DNA from: Bacteroidales bacterium
GTDB lineage: Bacteria; Bacteroidota; Bacteroidia; Bacteroidales; P3
NCBI GenBank assembly: GCA_024400495.1
Contig: JAKSMR010000023.1
Span: 1 to 37,681 of the forward strand
Length of the DNA: 37,681 bases
Direction of reading: 5' to 3'
Made by a program: the position numbers and the translations under genes. The notes beneath the pieces were generated by a model, which was not told the DNA's origin, did not search any database, and saw only the letters and a program-made list of their open reading frames with translations. Positions 6,776-15,224 of the stretch are shown here, piece by piece (position 1 is the stretch's first letter; each line of letters opens with the position of its first letter).

Positions 6776-8323
6776 ATGAATAGTTATATAAAGATATTCT
6801 TAACAATAATAGTGCTGCTTTTTGCTGCCAACTCCGTCAAGGCCCAGCGCCTTATCGAGTATGAGGCAGGCATGGGCTCGCGCGACGCTTCGTTGCCCGA
6901 CACATGGATTCTGTATCAGAAGGTGAAGGCTATGCACGAAGGAATGGTGCTCTATGCCGACTCGGCGTTGCTGAACACCGTGCAGAATGACTTTACGGCT
7001 TTTCGTAATATCAAGATCGTCCTTACCGACACCACGACCATCTATGGCTCCCATCTGCTCTACAACGGCAACACGCGTATTGTTGACATCTGGGGCGACA
7101 CCGTGACTCTTATCGATGGAGCCACAATCCTGAAGACCGACCGCCTCTCCTTCGACCGAAACACCAGCACGGCATATTATACCAACTGGGGCCATACGGT
7201 CAACAACTACGACACGGTCGACAGCAGGGTGGGACGCTATAACACCGAAATCAAAGAGTTCTATCTCTATAATGAGGTGGTTCTGAAAGACTCCGCCTCG
7301 CAGCTGATGACCGACACGTTGGTTTATAACACCATCACTAGCGTCGCCAATTTCGCCAGCCCCACCCGCATCTACAGCGACTCCACCACGCTCTATAGCG
7401 AGTCGGGCTTCTATAACACCAAGCAGCATTATGCTATGTCCTATAAGGAGTCGCGGGTGCGTTCCGGTCAGAAGCGTCTCCTCTGCGATACGCTCCATTA
7501 CTACGAGGACACCCAGTTTGGCAGAGCCTATGGTAATGTCGCTATCTTCGACTCGCTCAACGATATCGCCTGCTATGGTCGTTATGGGGAGAGCGACCAG
7601 ACCCGCCAGTTCTCCTTCGTCACCGACAGCGCCCTCGTCATCTTTGTTGATAAAGGCGACTCGCTTTTCATGCATGCCGACACCATCTATGCCACCCATA
7701 ACGAAGAGCAGGAGATAGAGACCATCCGTGCCAATTATGGTGTGCGGCTCTTCCGCGTCGACGTGCAGGGTCTGTGCGATTCGGCTTTCTATGCCGTTAA
7801 GGACTCGCTCCTGACGCTCTACCACAGTCCGGTGATCTGGTACGACTCGTTCCAATGCGCCGCCGACACTATCGAGCTTTTCATGGAGCATAAAGGGGTG
7901 AAATTGGCTAAGCTCAAGAGCAACAGCTTTGCCATCGGGCAATGTGACCCCGACAAGTTCAACCAGATAAAAGGAAAGAACACCAACGTCTATTTCCTCG
8001 AGGGCGAGCCTACCTATGCCGATGTGCTGGGAAGCGCGCAGATGGTCTATTATGTCACCGAGGACGACCCCAAAGGCCTCCCCGACGCCAAGGGCAACAA
8101 GCCACAGCTGCTGGTCGGCGTGAATGTGGGCATGGGAGCCAATATGAGGATCTATTTCTCCGAGCGCCAGCCCACGAGAGTCTCCACTTTCGGAAATCCC
8201 GACATGAACACCTACCCGCTCTCGCTGCTGCCTCCCGAGAAGAAGCAGCTTCCGGGCTTCAATTGGCAGAGCGACAAACGTCCGCGCGACCGCCATCAGG
8301 TGTTTATGACTAAGAAGAGATAG
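6776..8323 (+). CDS. OstA/LptA-like periplasmic protein
   Basis: 515 aa. A signal peptide ends at S-V-K-A-Q (about residue 23). The mature part is a long run of short beta-strands that repeat phrases such as DTTTIYGSHLLYNGNTRIVDIWGDTV, LMTDTLVYNT and SESGFYNT. That is the pattern of OstA-like (LptA/LptD N-terminal) beta-jellyroll domains, which bind and pass lipopolysaccharide across the periplasm. Bacteroidetes carry such multi-repeat OstA-like proteins of around 500-600 aa, and this length fits. It follows the terminator at 6714-6745 and precedes grpE by 92 bases. Assignment to LPS transport is family inference; LptA itself is much shorter. Confidence 0.75.
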   Translation: MNSYIKIFLTIIVLLFAANSVKAQRLIEYEAGMGSRDASLPDTWILYQKVKAMHEGMVLYADSALLNTVQNDFTAFRNIKIVLTDTTTIYGSHLLYNGNTRIVDIWGDTVTLIDGATILKTDRLSFDRNTSTAYYTNWGHTVNNYDTVDSRVGRYNTEIKEFYLYNEVVLKDSASQLMTDTLVYNTITSVANFASPTRIYSDSTTLYSESGFYNTKQHYAMSYKESRVRSGQKRLLCDTLHYYEDTQFGRAYGNVAIFDSLNDIACYGRYGESDQTRQFSFVTDSALVIFVDKGDSLFMHADTIYATHNEEQEIETIRANYGVRLFRVDVQGLCDSAFYAVKDSLLTLYHSPVIWYDSFQCAADTIELFMEHKGVKLAKLKSNSFAIGQCDPDKFNQIKGKNTNVYFLEGEPTYADVLGSAQMVYYVTEDDPKGLPDAKGNKPQLLVGVNVGMGANMRIYFSERQPTRVSTFGNPDMNTYPLSLLPPEKKQLPGFNWQSDKRPRDRHQVFMTKKR

Positions 8324-8364
8324 GCACAAAACTCTGCCAAGGATGTCAGCAGGATGGAAAAATA

Positions 8365-8377
8365 TGACAATTTGTCA
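8365..8377. promoter_or_regulatory. 13-bp perfect palindrome upstream of grpE
   Basis: TGACAATTTGTCA is a perfect palindrome about a central base. It lies 39-51 bases before the grpE start codon. The half-site TGTCA also occurs just upstream at 8344-8348. The placement suggests an operator for the grpE-dnaJ unit, but no known regulator is matched. Confidence 0.45.
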
Positions 8378-8415
8378 GTCTCCAAGCTGCTGGCACGGTT
8401 TTTGATGAGAAGACT

Positions 8416-9024
8416 ATGAAACTTTTTTCGAAAAATAAAAAACACAAACATACAATGGAACAAGAAGAGAAAATCCAGAACGAAGAAACTGCCGAGACTG
8501 CTCAAACTACTCAAGAACAACAGGAAGAGGTAAAAGAAGAGAGCAAGAAAGAGAAGAAGAAGAAACATGGCAACGAGCAAGAGGAGAAGATTATGGAGAT
8601 GGGTGAGAAGCTCGCTGAGATGAACGACAAATATATGCGTATGTACTCTGAGTATGAGAACTACCGCAAGCGTACCAACCTCGAGAAGGCCGACCTTATC
8701 CTCAACGGAGGCAAAGACGTCATCAAGTCCATCCTCCCTGTTGTCGACGATATGGAACGTGCGCTCCAGGCTATGCCCGAAGGCGATAATGCCCGCGAAG
8801 GTGTGACTCTCATCCTCAACAAGATGCTTCAGATCCTTCAGCAGAAGGGGCTCAAGCCTATGGAAGCCAAAGGCGAGAAGTTCGACGAGAACCTGCACGA
8901 GGCTGTCACCCAGTTCCCCGCTCCTAGCGAGGATATGAAAGGCAAGGTGATGGACGTCGTTGAGAAGGGATATTACCTTAACGAGAAGGTGCTGCGTTAC
9001 GCAAAAGTCGTTGTTGCAATTTAA
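8416..9024 (+). CDS. grpE: GrpE nucleotide exchange factor
   Basis: 202 aa. GrpE releases ADP from DnaK and so drives the DnaK-DnaJ folding cycle in the cytoplasm. A charged, coiled-coil N-terminal half (Glu/Lys-rich to about residue 80) leads into the family core: Y-M-R-M-Y-S-E-Y-E-N-Y-R-K-R, then PVVDDMERAL, LQQKGLKPMEAKGEKFDENLHEAV and a C-terminal beta-domain ending in EKVLRYAKVVVA. An ATG at 8455 (residue 14) is an alternative start and would remove a basic leader. dnaJ follows 76 bases downstream; dnaK is not in the window. A palindrome at 8365-8377 may be a regulatory site. Confidence 0.95.
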   Translation: MKLFSKNKKHKHTMEQEEKIQNEETAETAQTTQEQQEEVKEESKKEKKKKHGNEQEEKIMEMGEKLAEMNDKYMRMYSEYENYRKRTNLEKADLILNGGKDVIKSILPVVDDMERALQAMPEGDNAREGVTLILNKMLQILQQKGLKPMEAKGEKFDENLHEAVTQFPAPSEDMKGKVMDVVEKGYYLNEKVLRYAKVVVAI

Positions 9025-9045
9025 TCGATAACAACTAAAAGGCCC

Positions 9046-9070
9046 CTTCTGCTGTTGATCATAGCAGAAG
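9046..9070 (+). promoter_or_regulatory. Stem-loop between grpE and dnaJ
   Basis: CTTCTGCT (9046-9053) and AGCAGAAG (9063-9070) form an 8-bp perfect stem with a 9-base loop. No U-run follows, so it is more likely an mRNA-stability or attenuating element than a terminator. Confidence 0.4.
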
Positions 9071-9100
9071 CCGCCTGAAGAAAAAGACGAAAAAGAAATT

Positions 9101-10261
9101 ATGGCAAAGAGAGACTATTATGAAGTGCTTGGCGTAGATAAGAGCGCCAGCGCCGACGATCTGAAGCGTGCTTACCGCAAGCTCGCAATGAAATATCATC
9201 CGGACAAGAACCCCGGCGACAAAGAGGCTGAGGAGAAGTTTAAAGAGGCAGCCGAGGCTTATAGCGTGTTGAGCGACCCCGACAAGAAGGCTCGCTACGA
9301 CCAGTTCGGCCACGCTGGTGTTGATGGCCAGGGCGGTTTTGGCGGTGGTGGTGCCGGCATGAATATGAACGACATATTCAGCATGTTCGGCGACATCTTC
9401 GGCGGCGGTGGTGGCTTTGGCGGTTTCGGTGGCTTCGGCGGTTTCGGCGGCGGTCAAGGCCGTCCGGCGACTCCTCGAGGAACCAACCTCCGTGTGAAGG
9501 TGAAACTCACGCTCGAAGAGATTGACGCACGCACTCCTAAGAAGATCAAAATCAACAAATACGTGCCCTGCTCCACTTGCCACGGTTCGGGTTCGAAGAA
9601 CAACAGCTTCGAGACCTGCTCCCATTGTCACGGAACGGGTGTCATCACCGAAATCCGTCGCACCTTCCTGGGCCAGATGCAGACCCAGTCGGCTTGTCCC
9701 CATTGCGGCGGCGAAGGCAAGATTATCAAGGACAAATGTCCCGACTGCCACGGCGAAGGTATCGTGAAGAAGGAAGAGATTATCACCGTCGACATCCCTG
9801 CCGGCGTGAGCGATGGCGTCCAGTATGCCATCCGTGGCAAAGGAAACGCCGCTCCCCATAACGGTATCCCCGGCGACCTGATTGTCCTTGTTGAGGAGAT
9901 TCCCCACGACACTTTCGAGCGCCAGGGCGCCAACCTCTTCTACAACGCCTTCATCACCTATCCCGAAGCTGCTCTGGGTGCCACTATCGAGGTGCCTACG
10001 CTCCATGGTAAGGCCCGCGTGAAGATCGAGGCAGGGACGCAGTCGGGCAAAGTGCTCCGCCTCAGAGGGAAAGGACTTCCCGACGAGAACGGCTACGGCA
10101 AAGGCGACCTCCTCGTCTCCATCAATGTCTGGGTTCCCAAGAGCCTCTCCAAGGAAGACAAGAACCTGCTCGAGCAGATGGCGAAACAGCCCAACTTCCA
10201 GCCCAATCCTACCAAGCAGGAGCGTGGCTTCTTCGACAAGATGAAGGAGATATTCAACTAG
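9101..10261 (+). CDS. dnaJ: Chaperone protein DnaJ
   Basis: 386 aa, usual length for full DnaJ. It stimulates the DnaK ATPase and delivers unfolded proteins. Domains in order: the J-domain (residues 1-70) with the invariant HPD at 33-35; a Gly/Phe-rich linker (about 75-125) with repeated GGFGGF units; the zinc-binding domain with four CxxCxGxG motifs beginning at Cys157 ([32 protein letters not shown]); and the C-terminal substrate-binding beta-domains. It follows grpE on the same strand, the common heat-shock pairing. After the stop come a hairpin and a 22-bp tandem repeat. Confidence 0.98.
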   Translation: MAKRDYYEVLGVDKSASADDLKRAYRKLAMKYHPDKNPGDKEAEEKFKEAAEAYSVLSDPDKKARYDQFGHAGVDGQGGFGGGGAGMNMNDIFSMFGDIFGGGGGFGGFGGFGGFGGGQGRPATPRGTNLRVKVKLTLEEIDARTPKKIKINKYVPCSTCHGSGSKNNSFETCSHCHGTGVITEIRRTFLGQMQTQSACPHCGGEGKIIKDKCPDCHGEGIVKKEEIITVDIPAGVSDGVQYAIRGKGNAAPHNGIPGDLIVLVEEIPHDTFERQGANLFYNAFITYPEAALGATIEVPTLHGKARVKIEAGTQSGKVLRLRGKGLPDENGYGKGDLLVSINVWVPKSLSKEDKNLLEQMAKQPNFQPNPTKQERGFFDKMKEIFN

Positions 10262-10264
10262 TGC

Positions 10265-10312
10265 CTGATGCCGCTACAAGCTCCGACCTAAGAGCCTGTA
10301 GCGTCGCATCAG
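10265..10312 (+). terminator. Long hairpin directly after dnaJ
   Basis: Bases 10265-10278 pair with 10297-10312 in a 14-bp stem with a 2-base bulge (left arm CTGATGCCGCTACA) and an 18-base loop, starting 4 bases after the dnaJ stop codon. No T-run follows, so it could be a transcript-end stabiliser rather than a true terminator. Confidence 0.5.
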
Positions 10313-10338
10313 AGTCGCAAAACTGACTGTTTGAACGA

Positions 10339-10390
10339 GGCTAGAGCGACCTTGATGCGAAGCTAGAGCGACCTTGATGCGAGGCTAGAG
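10339..10390. repeat. 22-bp tandem repeat (2.4 copies) after dnaJ
   Basis: Units at 10339-10360 and 10361-10382 differ at one base. An 8-base partial third copy (GGCTAGAG) follows at 10383-10390. The core phrase is GCTAGAGCGACCTTGATGCG. The 22-bp period is twice the 11-bp period of the other intergenic arrays in this window. Confidence 0.92.
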
Positions 10391-10469
10391 TGTCTCACGA
10401 GCTTCGTAGGAACTTAGCAGGACTGTCAAAAAAACATCACAACCCAAACGTGTAAGCCATATCATACCG

Positions 10470-11762
10470 ATGACCGAAGCCTTTCTTCACTATCTCTGGA
10501 AATACCGCCTCTTCGAAGGCGACCTCGTCACTACGACGGGGCTTCCGCTGACTGTAGAGAGGTCGGGTGAACACAATCACGATGCAGGCCCCGACTTTAT
10601 CGATGCCCGTATCACTATAGGAGATTTGCAATGGGCTGGGAATGTGGAGATCCATGTCAAGGCTTCGGATTGGAACCTCCATCGTCATTCTTCCGATAAA
10701 GCCTATAATAATGTCATCCTACACGTTGTCTATAGCAACGACTGCGACATCGTTACCGAAGCCGGTAAGGCGCTCCCGACTATCGAGGTGAAAGACGCCA
10801 TCCCCTCGGCGATATGGGACGGCTATGCGGCGCTTATGCAGCCTGCGTTGCCCGTAGAGATTCCCTGCGTCCTCGACATCCCAGAGGTGCCGGAGCTGAT
10901 CCTCCATTCGGCTACGGACAGGATGATGGCAGAGCGTATGGAACGCAAATCGGGCGACGTCCGTCGTCTGCTTGAAGAGTCGAACAGCAACTGGGAGACA
11001 ACCTGCTATTGGATGGTTTCCCGCTATTTTGGCGGCAAAACCAACGCCTTCGCGTTCGAGATGCTGGCAAAAGCCACTCCTCAGCGCTATCTGGCCAAGA
11101 TAAAGAACAACCCCTTCCGTATAGAGGCCTTGCTTATGGGGCAGGCGGGATTGCTGGAAGGCGATTTCGATGACGATTATCCCAAGGCGCTGCAGAAAGA
11201 ATACCTCTATCTCCGTAAGGCCTACAGCCTCGAGCCGATGGAGGGTCATCTGTGGAAGTTCTTCCGTCTCCGCCCCAACAATTTCCCCACGCTACGCATC
11301 AGCCAGCTGGCCAACCTCATAGCCAAGAGCGACAATCTCTTCTCCCACCTACTCGAAACCAAGAAGGCTGACGAGATATCCTCCTATTTCAACCTCGAAG
11401 CCTCGGAATATTGGAAGACGCACTACCGTTTTGACCAGGAAAGCGACCATCATGCTGTCTCTACAGGAAAGACCTTCGCCGATATCCTGGTGATAAACTC
11501 TTGGGCTCCATTGCTCTTTGAATATGGTGTCCAGCATGCCGATCAGGAGCGTAAAGATCAGGCGATGGATATCCTCCAGCAGATGAAACCGGAGAAGAAC
11601 CACATCGTCACCCTATGGCAGAAGGCCGGAATCGCATCGGAGAATGCAGCCCATAGCCAGTCGCTCCTGCAGCTATACAACGAATACTGCAAGAACAAAC
11701 GCTGTCTCGATTGTCCGATTGGTTACCACATCATGGTGCGAAAGAACAGGAAACGGCGTTGA
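10470..11762 (+). CDS. DUF2851 family protein
   Basis: 430 aa, full family length. The protein matches the Bacteroidetes DUF2851 family from its start (EAFLHYLWKYRLF), through the conserved G-E-H-N-H-D-A-G-P-D-F-I-D-A-R-I and G-N-V-E-I-H-V-K-A-S-D-W blocks, to the C-terminal K-R-C-L-D-C-P-I-G segment. The conserved acidic and His residues in the first half recall a nuclease-like fold, but the family function is not established to my knowledge. No signal peptide, so it is probably cytoplasmic. murF-alr starts 62 bases downstream on the same strand. Confidence 0.9.
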   Translation: MTEAFLHYLWKYRLFEGDLVTTTGLPLTVERSGEHNHDAGPDFIDARITIGDLQWAGNVEIHVKASDWNLHRHSSDKAYNNVILHVVYSNDCDIVTEAGKALPTIEVKDAIPSAIWDGYAALMQPALPVEIPCVLDIPEVPELILHSATDRMMAERMERKSGDVRRLLEESNSNWETTCYWMVSRYFGGKTNAFAFEMLAKATPQRYLAKIKNNPFRIEALLMGQAGLLEGDFDDDYPKALQKEYLYLRKAYSLEPMEGHLWKFFRLRPNNFPTLRISQLANLIAKSDNLFSHLLETKKADEISSYFNLEASEYWKTHYRFDQESDHHAVSTGKTFADILVINSWAPLLFEYGVQHADQERKDQAMDILQQMKPEKNHIVTLWQKAGIASENAAHSQSLLQLYNEYCKNKRCLDCPIGYHIMVRKNRKRR

Positions 11763-11824
11763 CTCGGCCCCAACTGCTAACGACAAACTCAAAATATCCA
11801 ACCGCTAATCTTATCTCACAAAAA

Positions 11825-14326
11825 ATGCTCGCCTCCACAATAACCGAAGTAGTAAAAGCCGTTCTGGCTCAGCTGGTGAATCCCAATCTCGAGATCACGC
11901 ATCTTCTTACCGACAGCCGTTCCCTCACAAGTTCCGAAGGTACGCTGTTTTTTGGTATTCCCACCAAGCGCAACAACGGGGCACTTTACGTGGAGGAACT
12001 CTATAAAAAGGGAGTCCGCAATTTTGTGGTCTCCGCTGATGCCGACGAAGAGCAGAAACATAGATTCACCGCCTTGGGCGAAGCCAATATCTGGTTCGTG
12101 AAAGATGTGGTGCGTGCTTTGCAGAGTGTGGCAGAGATGAAGCGGAAGCAGTTCTCTGTCCCCGTTGTAGGCATCACGGGCAGCAATGGCAAAACCATCG
12201 TGAAGGACTGGCTGGTGCAGCTTCTCTCTCAGGATCATACCATGGCTTTCAGCCCCAAGAGCTACAACTCCCAGATTGGTGTCCCTCTCTCCGTGTGGCA
12301 GATGAACGAGAACAACGATCTTGCTGTCTTTGAGGCAGGAATATCCATGACCGGAGAGATGGATCATCTGCGCCATGTCATCCAGCCTACTATCGGCATC
12401 TTTACCAATATTGGACAGGCTCATGACGAAAACTTCCTCACCCGTTACCAGAAAATCGCCGAAAAACTGCTTCTCTTCACCCAATGCGAGGTGCTCATTT
12501 TCTGTGCCGACCATAAAGACATCTATGCTGTCGTTGCCGAAAACGAGCGTTTCAAAGAGATGAACCGTTTCACCTGGGGCAGTTCCGAAAACAATGCCAT
12601 CCAACTCAAAGAGACGGTGTTGAACGACCATTCAACCTCTCTGCATATCTGCCATGAAGGCCAAGACAGCGTGGTGGAGATCCCTTTTATTGACCGCGCC
12701 TCCATCGAGAACGCCATGCAGTGCATAACCCTCATGTTCTATCTCGGTTATAGCGCCGAAACCATCGCTGAGCGCTGTCTCTCGTTGGTGCATGTGGAGA
12801 TGCGTCTCGAGATGAACGAGGGTATCAATAACTGCCTCCTTATCAACGACAGCTACAGCCTCGATATCAACTCGCTGACCATCGCCCTTGATTTCGCCCA
12901 GCACGAGCGTCGCCATTTCGTGAAGACGCTCATTATGTCCGATTTCTTCCAGACGGGTATTGCCGACCAGGATCTCTACCGTCAGGTTGCCGAGCTCGTC
13001 CGTCAGCGTGGCATCACCAAGTTCATCGGCATTGGCGAAAACATCTCTCGCAACAAAGACCAGTTCTCCGAACTCGACTCCACATTCTTCCTCTCCACCG
13101 AGGACTTCATACACAACTATCCTACTTCCCATTTCCAGAGCGAGACTATCCTCCTCAAAGGGGCGCGTGTCTTCCAGTTCGAAAACATCGCCAAGGTGCT
13201 CCAACGCAAGACCCATGAGACTATTATGGAAGTCAACCTCAGCGCCCTCATCCGCAACCTTAACTTCTATCGTTCGCGGATAAAGCCTACCACTAAATTG
13301 ATGGCTATGGTGAAGGCTGCCAGCTACGGTGCTGGGAAGGTGGAAATCGCCAACGCCCTGCAGTATAACCATGTCGATTACCTCACCGTCGCCTATGCCG
13401 ACGAAGGCATCGATCTGCGCCGCAACGGGATAACGCTTCCCATCATGGTGATGAACCCAGAGGAGGAGAGCATGGACAATATCGTCCGCTATAATCTCGA
13501 ACCTGACATCTATAGCTTCCGGGTGCTCCGCGCTTTCAACGAGACGGCGCGTCTCTTTCGCCAAGGCGAAGAGCGGGTTCCCGTGCACATCGAGCTTGAT
13601 ACAGGTATGCATCGTCTGGGGTTCCGCGATAACGATCTGACGGAGCTTGTCTCCTTGCTCAGGCAGCCCGATTGCGTGCTGGATGTCAAGAGTATATTCT
13701 CTCATCTCGCCTGCAGCGAAGATCCAGGGATGGATGATTTCACCCGATCCCAGATCAACAAGATGCGTTCCTGGAGCCAGGCCCTCAAAGACGGACTCCA
13801 TAACCAGCATATCTGCTGTCATATCCTCAACTCCTCTGGTATCACCCGTTTCCCCGAAGCGCAGATGGATATGGTCCGTCTAGGTATAGGTCTCTATGGT
13901 ATCTCTCCCGAACCCGAGGTGCAGGCTCAACTCACGCCTGTCAGCCGTCTAAAGGCGCGCATCTCCCAACTCAAGGATATCCCGTGTGGCGATTCTGTCG
14001 GATACAACCGCCGTTGGATTGCCCAGCGTGACTCCCGCATCGCAATCATCCCCATAGGCTATGCCGATGGACTGAGTCGTCGTCTGGGCTACGAGCGCGG
14101 CAAGGTGACCATAGCTGGTCGGGAAGCTCCCATCATCGGAAGCATCTGTATGGATATGTGTTTTGTTGACGTCACGGGTATCCCCTGTCAGGAGGGCGAC
14201 GATGTGATTATCTTCGGCGATGCTCGACTTCTCAATCAGATGAGCGAAGCCGCCGACACTATCCCCTACGAGGTGCTTACCTCTGTGGCACCTCGTGTGA
14301 AACGCGTCTATTATCAGGAAGAGTAG
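11825..14326 (+). CDS. murF-alr: Bifunctional MurF ligase / alanine racemase
   Basis: 833 aa from the ATG at 11825. An in-frame TTG at 11711 would overlap the DUF2851 gene and adds no family sequence. The N-terminal half is UDP-MurNAc-tripeptide:D-Ala-D-Ala ligase, which adds the terminal D-Ala-D-Ala dipeptide to the peptidoglycan precursor. It has the ATP loop GITGSNGKT at residues 116-124 and the YNSQIGVPLSVWQM block. The C-terminal half (from about residue 465) is a PLP-dependent alanine racemase that makes D-Ala from L-Ala, with the PLP lysine at about 497 (MVKAASYGAG), LDTGMHRLGF, and GYADGLSRRLG. The two halves supply consecutive needs of cell-wall synthesis, and this fusion is typical of Bacteroidetes. 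The stop lies one base from the stop of the opposing gene. Confidence 0.95.
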   Translation: MLASTITEVVKAVLAQLVNPNLEITHLLTDSRSLTSSEGTLFFGIPTKRNNGALYVEELYKKGVRNFVVSADADEEQKHRFTALGEANIWFVKDVVRALQSVAEMKRKQFSVPVVGITGSNGKTIVKDWLVQLLSQDHTMAFSPKSYNSQIGVPLSVWQMNENNDLAVFEAGISMTGEMDHLRHVIQPTIGIFTNIGQAHDENFLTRYQKIAEKLLLFTQCEVLIFCADHKDIYAVVAENERFKEMNRFTWGSSENNAIQLKETVLNDHSTSLHICHEGQDSVVEIPFIDRASIENAMQCITLMFYLGYSAETIAERCLSLVHVEMRLEMNEGINNCLLINDSYSLDINSLTIALDFAQHERRHFVKTLIMSDFFQTGIADQDLYRQVAELVRQRGITKFIGIGENISRNKDQFSELDSTFFLSTEDFIHNYPTSHFQSETILLKGARVFQFENIAKVLQRKTHETIMEVNLSALIRNLNFYRSRIKPTTKLMAMVKAASYGAGKVEIANALQYNHVDYLTVAYADEGIDLRRNGITLPIMVMNPEEESMDNIVRYNLEPDIYSFRVLRAFNETARLFRQGEERVPVHIELDTGMHRLGFRDNDLTELVSLLRQPDCVLDVKSIFSHLACSEDPGMDDFTRSQINKMRSWSQALKDGLHNQHICCHILNSSGITRFPEAQMDMVRLGIGLYGISPEPEVQAQLTPVSRLKARISQLKDIPCGDSVGYNRRWIAQRDSRIAIIPIGYADGLSRRLGYERGKVTIAGREAPIIGSICMDMCFVDVTGIPCQEGDDVIIFGDARLLNQMSEAADTIPYEVLTSVAPRVKRVYYQEE

Positions 14327-14327
14327 G

Positions 14328-15209
14328 CTAAAGTTTTATTGAATATTTGATTCCGTAAGTCATCAGACCATACTTTTCGATCATGTTGCTGTTCATACAG
14401 TTGGTGAAGGTATGGTATGTAGGATAGTAGTTGCTCGGTGTGATGAAGCCGTTGTCGCTGTCGGTCTTGCATTTCGTCACAGACCAGTCGAAATAGAGGC
14501 TGATCCTTGATTTGACATTACGGCGTACTCCTTGTTGGAACATGTAGCCTACCTCGGCCGAGAGCATGACCCATACGGGCATCTTGTAGGTGCGGCCCGA
14601 GTAGCGCTTCTCCCTCTCGGGTAGTGTGCCGCTATAGACACCCTCATCGGTTTCGTTGATGGCGCTGCCGAATTCAGGAAACTCGGTGTAGTATGTCACC
14701 TCCTGCGTGCGGTAACTCCCGCTGCGGAAGATAGGCAGTCCCAGTTTCATTCCGGCGGAGGCATGAATGCTCTCGTTCTTCCATACAGCCATGACGGGTA
14801 TGTTGGTCTGCAGGTAGTTGTATTGCTCCGAGAATGTCGGCACGAAATAGTGGTATATCGCCTCGAAGTTCGCCATCTCTGTGCTGTGCAGGGTTACCTG
14901 CTCGCTGAATTCGTAGCTGTCCCCCCGGAAGGATGCATGGCCGAAAGCGAGGTTTAGGCCCGTACGCAGGCTCCAACTCTTGTTGAAAGGGTAGTAATAG
15001 TTCAGCTCAACCGAGGGCTGTACTCCCGTTCTGAAGTTGCCGCCTTCTCCTCCAGAAAGAGAGAGGTTGTTCAGTCCCATGGCAAATCCTAGTTCTAGAG
15101 GATGCTGTTTAAGTTTGGGGACATATGCCGTGTTCACAGGTCCTTGCTGAGCAAGAACGGTGGTGGCTAAGAGGAGGAATGGTAGTATGGAGAGTAAATG
15201 ACGTTTCAT
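14328..15209 (-). CDS. Predicted outer-membrane beta-barrel protein
   Basis: 293 aa. A signal peptide (MKRHLLSILPFLLLATTVLAQ) is followed by alternating-hydrophobicity strands such as VELNYYYPF, WSLRTGLNLAFGHA, IHASAGMKLGLPIF and VMLSAEVGYMF. A closing YGIKYSIKL with a terminal aromatic/hydrophobic pattern fits an outer-membrane barrel of about 10-12 strands. No known porin signature was seen. It starts 15 bases after the stop of the BspA-like gene, so the two are probably one transcript and may work together at the surface. Its stop is one base from the murF-alr stop, so the transcripts converge with no room for a terminator. Confidence 0.7.
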   Translation of the reverse strand: MKRHLLSILPFLLLATTVLAQQGPVNTAYVPKLKQHPLELGFAMGLNNLSLSGGEGGNFRTGVQPSVELNYYYPFNKSWSLRTGLNLAFGHASFRGDSYEFSEQVTLHSTEMANFEAIYHYFVPTFSEQYNYLQTNIPVMAVWKNESIHASAGMKLGLPIFRSGSYRTQEVTYYTEFPEFGSAINETDEGVYSGTLPEREKRYSGRTYKMPVWVMLSAEVGYMFQQGVRRNVKSRISLYFDWSVTKCKTDSDNGFITPSNYYPTYHTFTNCMNSNMIEKYGLMTYGIKYSIKL

Positions 15210-15224
15210 GGCGTGAGGTTTCGG

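Noticed and set aside
9330-9470. Repeats in dnaJ
   Set aside because: The GGFGGF coding repeats are the normal Gly/Phe linker of DnaJ.
11711-11824. N-terminal extension of murF-alr from a TTG start
   Set aside because: It overlaps the DUF2851 gene and adds no MurF sequence; the ATG at 11825 fits the family start.
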